Shown: positions 62,022 through 64,000 of the stretch, in pieces
How the letters are laid out: the number at the start of each line of letters is the position of its first letter
Numbering within the stretch: the stretch's first letter is position 1
Assembly: GCA_964342155.1 (NCBI GenBank)
Contig: CAYFEQ010000002.1
Location: 61,921 to 125,920, forward strand
Length of the DNA: 64,000 nucleotides
Direction: 5' to 3'
Source: GCA-2701705 sp964342155
GTDB taxonomy: Bacteria > Pseudomonadota > Gammaproteobacteria > GCA-002705445 > GCA-002716945
Made by a program: the position numbers and the translations under genes
The notes under the pieces: generated by a model
What the model saw: the letters and a program-made list of their open reading frames with translations, nothing else
What the model was told of the DNA's origin: nothing
Database searches by the model: none

Positions 62022-62573
62022 CTACCTCCATTTTACTGAACAACCTATGCTAGAGTGTTGTTTCTCAGGACCCTTTCCTGTTCTAGCTATCTGAAACATA
62101 GCACTAAACAAATCGCTGGCATTGGGGTTTATAACTTTTTTCATACCCCTGTCATCAAATCTTCCTCTATATTGAAGTTCTAATTTATTGTTATAACCAA
62201 AAAAATCAGGTGTACATATTGAGTCATATTTCTTTGCAGTTTCTTGTGTCTCATCAATAAGATAAGGAAAACTAAACCCATGCTTTTTTGCTATTTTGAT
62301 CATATTTTCATAAGAATCTTCTGGAAAAGAAATGTAGTCATTGGGATTGATAGCTACACAGCCTATACCTTTCTTTTCTAAAACAGACGTTTCAACAACA
62401 AGTTTTTCTAAAATCGCTTGTACATATGGGCAATGATTGCATAGAAACATTACCAATAATCCCTTTTCCCCTTTACAGTCTTCTAGGGACCAATGTTTAC
62501 CATCTATGCTTTTAAGGTTGAAATCATGGGCTTTTTCACCAAAATTACAGACCGGTGTTGATAATTCTACCAT
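62022..62573 (-). CDS. Thioredoxin-like peroxiredoxin-family protein
   Basis: A 183-residue AhpC/TSA-fold protein without a signal peptide. The redox pair lies in LCNHCPYVQAI (Cys-x2-Cys), the surrounding VMFLCNHCPYV being characteristic of a small family of cytoplasmic thioredoxin-like proteins that often carry this motif. A further PDFFGYNNKLELQYRGRFDD block follows. Substrate and partner are unknown. It starts the minus-strand run before tkt by 22 bases and is divergent from rpoD. Confidence 0.82.
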   Translation of the reverse strand: MVELSTPVCNFGEKAHDFNLKSIDGKHWSLEDCKGEKGLLVMFLCNHCPYVQAILEKLVVETSVLEKKGIGCVAINPNDYISFPEDSYENMIKIAKKHGFSFPYLIDETQETAKKYDSICTPDFFGYNNKLELQYRGRFDDRGMKKVINPNASDLFSAMFQIARTGKGPEKQHSSIGCSVKWR

Positions 62574-62633
62574 GCTAAATAATTGAATATGTTCAAAGGC
62601 TCACCTATTATAGTAATTAACAAATCAATAATT

Positions 62634-62664
62634 TTGTTCAATACAGTAATATTGATGATATAAT
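62634..62664 (+). promoter_or_regulatory. Putative sigma-70 promoter of rpoD
   Basis: A perfect -10 TATAAT lies at 62659-62664 with a TTGTTC at 62634-62639 as a poor -35 at 19 bases. Transcription would start about 20 bases before the rpoD ATG at 62691. The -10 is strong; the -35 is not. Confidence 0.45.
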
Positions 62665-62690
62665 ACACCATTTTTAAGCAACTTTATATC

Positions 62691-64000
62691 ATGGCCAATT
62701 CGAATTTTTCAAAAATTAAGCAAAAGGAAATCAAAGCTCTTATAGAAAAGGGTAAAAAGCAAGGTTATCTTATTCTTTCGGAGATTAATGATGTTCTTCC
62801 GCAAAACCTCCATGATGGAGATCAAATAGAAGAAATCAAAAAATTAATCAGTAATCTCAAAATCAAGGTTGTTGAAAAAGCTACTGATGCAGAAAACATT
62901 GAAATACTTCAAGAAGAAGAGGAAGTAGCGGATGATGATAAAGATTTGGACGAAGAGGAGGTTGTCCAAGTTTTATCAAGCTTAGATGAAGAATTTGGAA
63001 GAACCTCTGATCCAGTCAGAATGTATATGAGAGAGATGGGAACGGTGGAACTCTTAGATAGGGCTGGAGAAATTGAAATTGCAAAAAAGATTGAAGCTGG
63101 ACAAAAACTTATCTATGAAGCTATTAAACGATTTCCAGAAACAGTATCCTTTTTTATTAAAACTTTTGATCAAGAAGAAGAGATTGAATCATTAATCTCA
63201 GATTACATATTAGATATTAAGAATTCTACAGATGAAGAATTTAAAACTGATAAATTAGCTGAAAACAGTAATCAAACAAATATAAATGATAAAGAAAGTG
63301 AAGAAGAAGAAATTAATGAAGATGGAGAAGACATAGATGCTGATAATGAAACATCTTTAATTGATAATTCACCAGACAAAGAACTTGTTTTGGGGACAAT
63401 AGAAAAAATTAAAGAATTATATAATCAATATCAAGAACTAAAAAGAAAAAGGAATAAAAGTTATAAAGATGTTTTTGAAAATATAAAAATTGAAATATCT
63501 AATTTTAAATTTACCAGTTTATTTATAGAGAAACTTACTTCAAGGATAGAGCATATATCATATTCAATTTCAAAGCATGAAAAACAAATTTATTTAAGCT
63601 GTTCTGAAAATCTAAAAATTGCAAAGAAGGATTTTTTAAAAGACTTTAAAAATAATGAGACAAATAAAAATTTTGCAGAAAATTTATTGAAAGCTAAAAA
63701 TACATCAAAAGAGAAATCAGAAAATCTAAGAATCCAACTTACTAAACACCAAAGTAAATTAAAAGAAATTGAAGATGACCAAGACATTACTATCGCAGAG
63801 ATAAAAAAAATTAATAAAGATCGTCGTATAGGAGAAACAAAAGAACGAAATGCCAAAAAAGAAATGGTTGAGGCAAACCTACGTTTGGTTATATCAATTG
63901 CAAAAAAATATACTAATAGAGGTTTACAATTCCTTGATTTAATACAAGAAGGAAACATTGGTCTAATGAAAGCTGTAGATAAATTTGAATATAGACGTGG
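62691..64000 (+). CDS. rpoD: RNA polymerase sigma-70 factor RpoD (3' end outside window)
   Basis: The first 436 codons of the housekeeping sigma factor. Region 1.1 occupies the N-terminal 80 residues ([15 protein letters not shown]), followed by an acidic linker ([19 protein letters not shown]). Region 1.2 is seen in [26 protein letters not shown]. The non-conserved region of the protein is long and rich in Glu and Asp (about residues 195-225), followed by [11 protein letters not shown] and helices. Region 2 starts with [50 protein letters not shown] at the edge of the window. The gene is intact as far as visible; it continues beyond base 64000. Confidence 0.96.
   Translation, partial: [436 protein letters not shown]

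Noticed and set aside
63590..63958. Minus-strand 122-codon Phe-rich frame near the right edge
   Set aside because: Antisense of the rpoD coding sequence, which keeps frame and motifs through to the edge.

Overview
The window is a gene-dense, AT-rich bacterial chromosome segment (roughly 30% GC by eye). It carries about 71 protein genes, one tRNA gene and no stretch over 300 bases without a gene. Gene order points to a Gammaproteobacterium with a small, streamlined, probably marine-type genome. The pointers are gmk-rpoZ-spoT, pepP-ubiH-ubiI beside a TIGR02449-like gene and zapA, lgt-thyA-folA facing apaG, tRNA-Arg beside folD, and the ubiquinone factors UbiB, UbiE, UbiJ and UbiK. I cannot name the genus. 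No CRISPR array, insertion sequence, prophage or integrase was seen. Convergent genes overlap in several places, which fits a compact genome.

Layout. 1-2.7 kb: the end of argS, a HAD phosphatase, and a divergent pair of polyamine-type genes (a short SpeD homologue and a SpeE homologue). 2.7-5.4 kb: a nitrogen-acquisition operon (outer-membrane protein, glnK, amtB) with a well-formed sigma-54 promoter and an upstream NtrC-like site. 5.4-11.1 kb: ubiK, cytochrome c5, tRNA-Arg(CCG), folD, dsbA, cytochrome c4 and polA. 11.2-15 kb: homoserine kinase followed by a TRAP transporter whose binding protein faces it on the other strand. 15-23.4 kb: a long minus-strand run gmk, rpoZ, spoT, ubiE, ubiJ, ubiB, uvrD. 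23.5-33 kb: small hypotheticals, apaG/folA/thyA/lgt, a YyaL-type protein, an acyltransferase, ferredoxin, MATE exporter, rubredoxin, thiE and hemL.

34-37.4 kb: serine-glyoxylate aminotransferase, hydroxypyruvate/glyoxylate reductase and glycerate 2-kinase, a three-gene route from serine plus glyoxylate to 2-phosphoglycerate. 37.5-43.2 kb: a TauE-type exporter, two FAD ubiquinone hydroxylases, pepP, a ZapB/TIGR02449-like coiled coil, zapA and an EVE protein. 43.4 kb: a lysine/arginine-rich histone-H1-like protein built on a 42-nt tandem repeat. 43.8-47.5 kb: ilvA, rpiA, rpsI, rplM, coq7. 47.6-53.2 kb: rpe-trpE-trpG-trpD-trpC, then a VOC protein and a second, E. coli-type speD. 53.4-55.4 kb: pseudoazurin, purC, bioD. 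55.4-62.6 kb: a thioredoxin-like gene, tkt, gap, pgk, pyk and class I fba in one tight run. 62.7 kb to the end: rpoD, cut by the window edge.

Together these describe an aerobic, ubiquinone-respiring cell (three oxygen-dependent ubiquinone hydroxylases, c-type cytochromes, a blue-copper protein) that regulates ammonium uptake through NtrC/RpoN. It has a lower glycolysis/pentose block and probably assimilates two-carbon glyoxylate through serine. The less ordinary items are the divergent SpeD/SpeE pair with a second SpeD elsewhere, the layered regulatory DNA before the glnK-amtB operon, the repeat-built H1-like protein, and the absence of the 6S RNA/5-FCL genes from their usual place after zapA.
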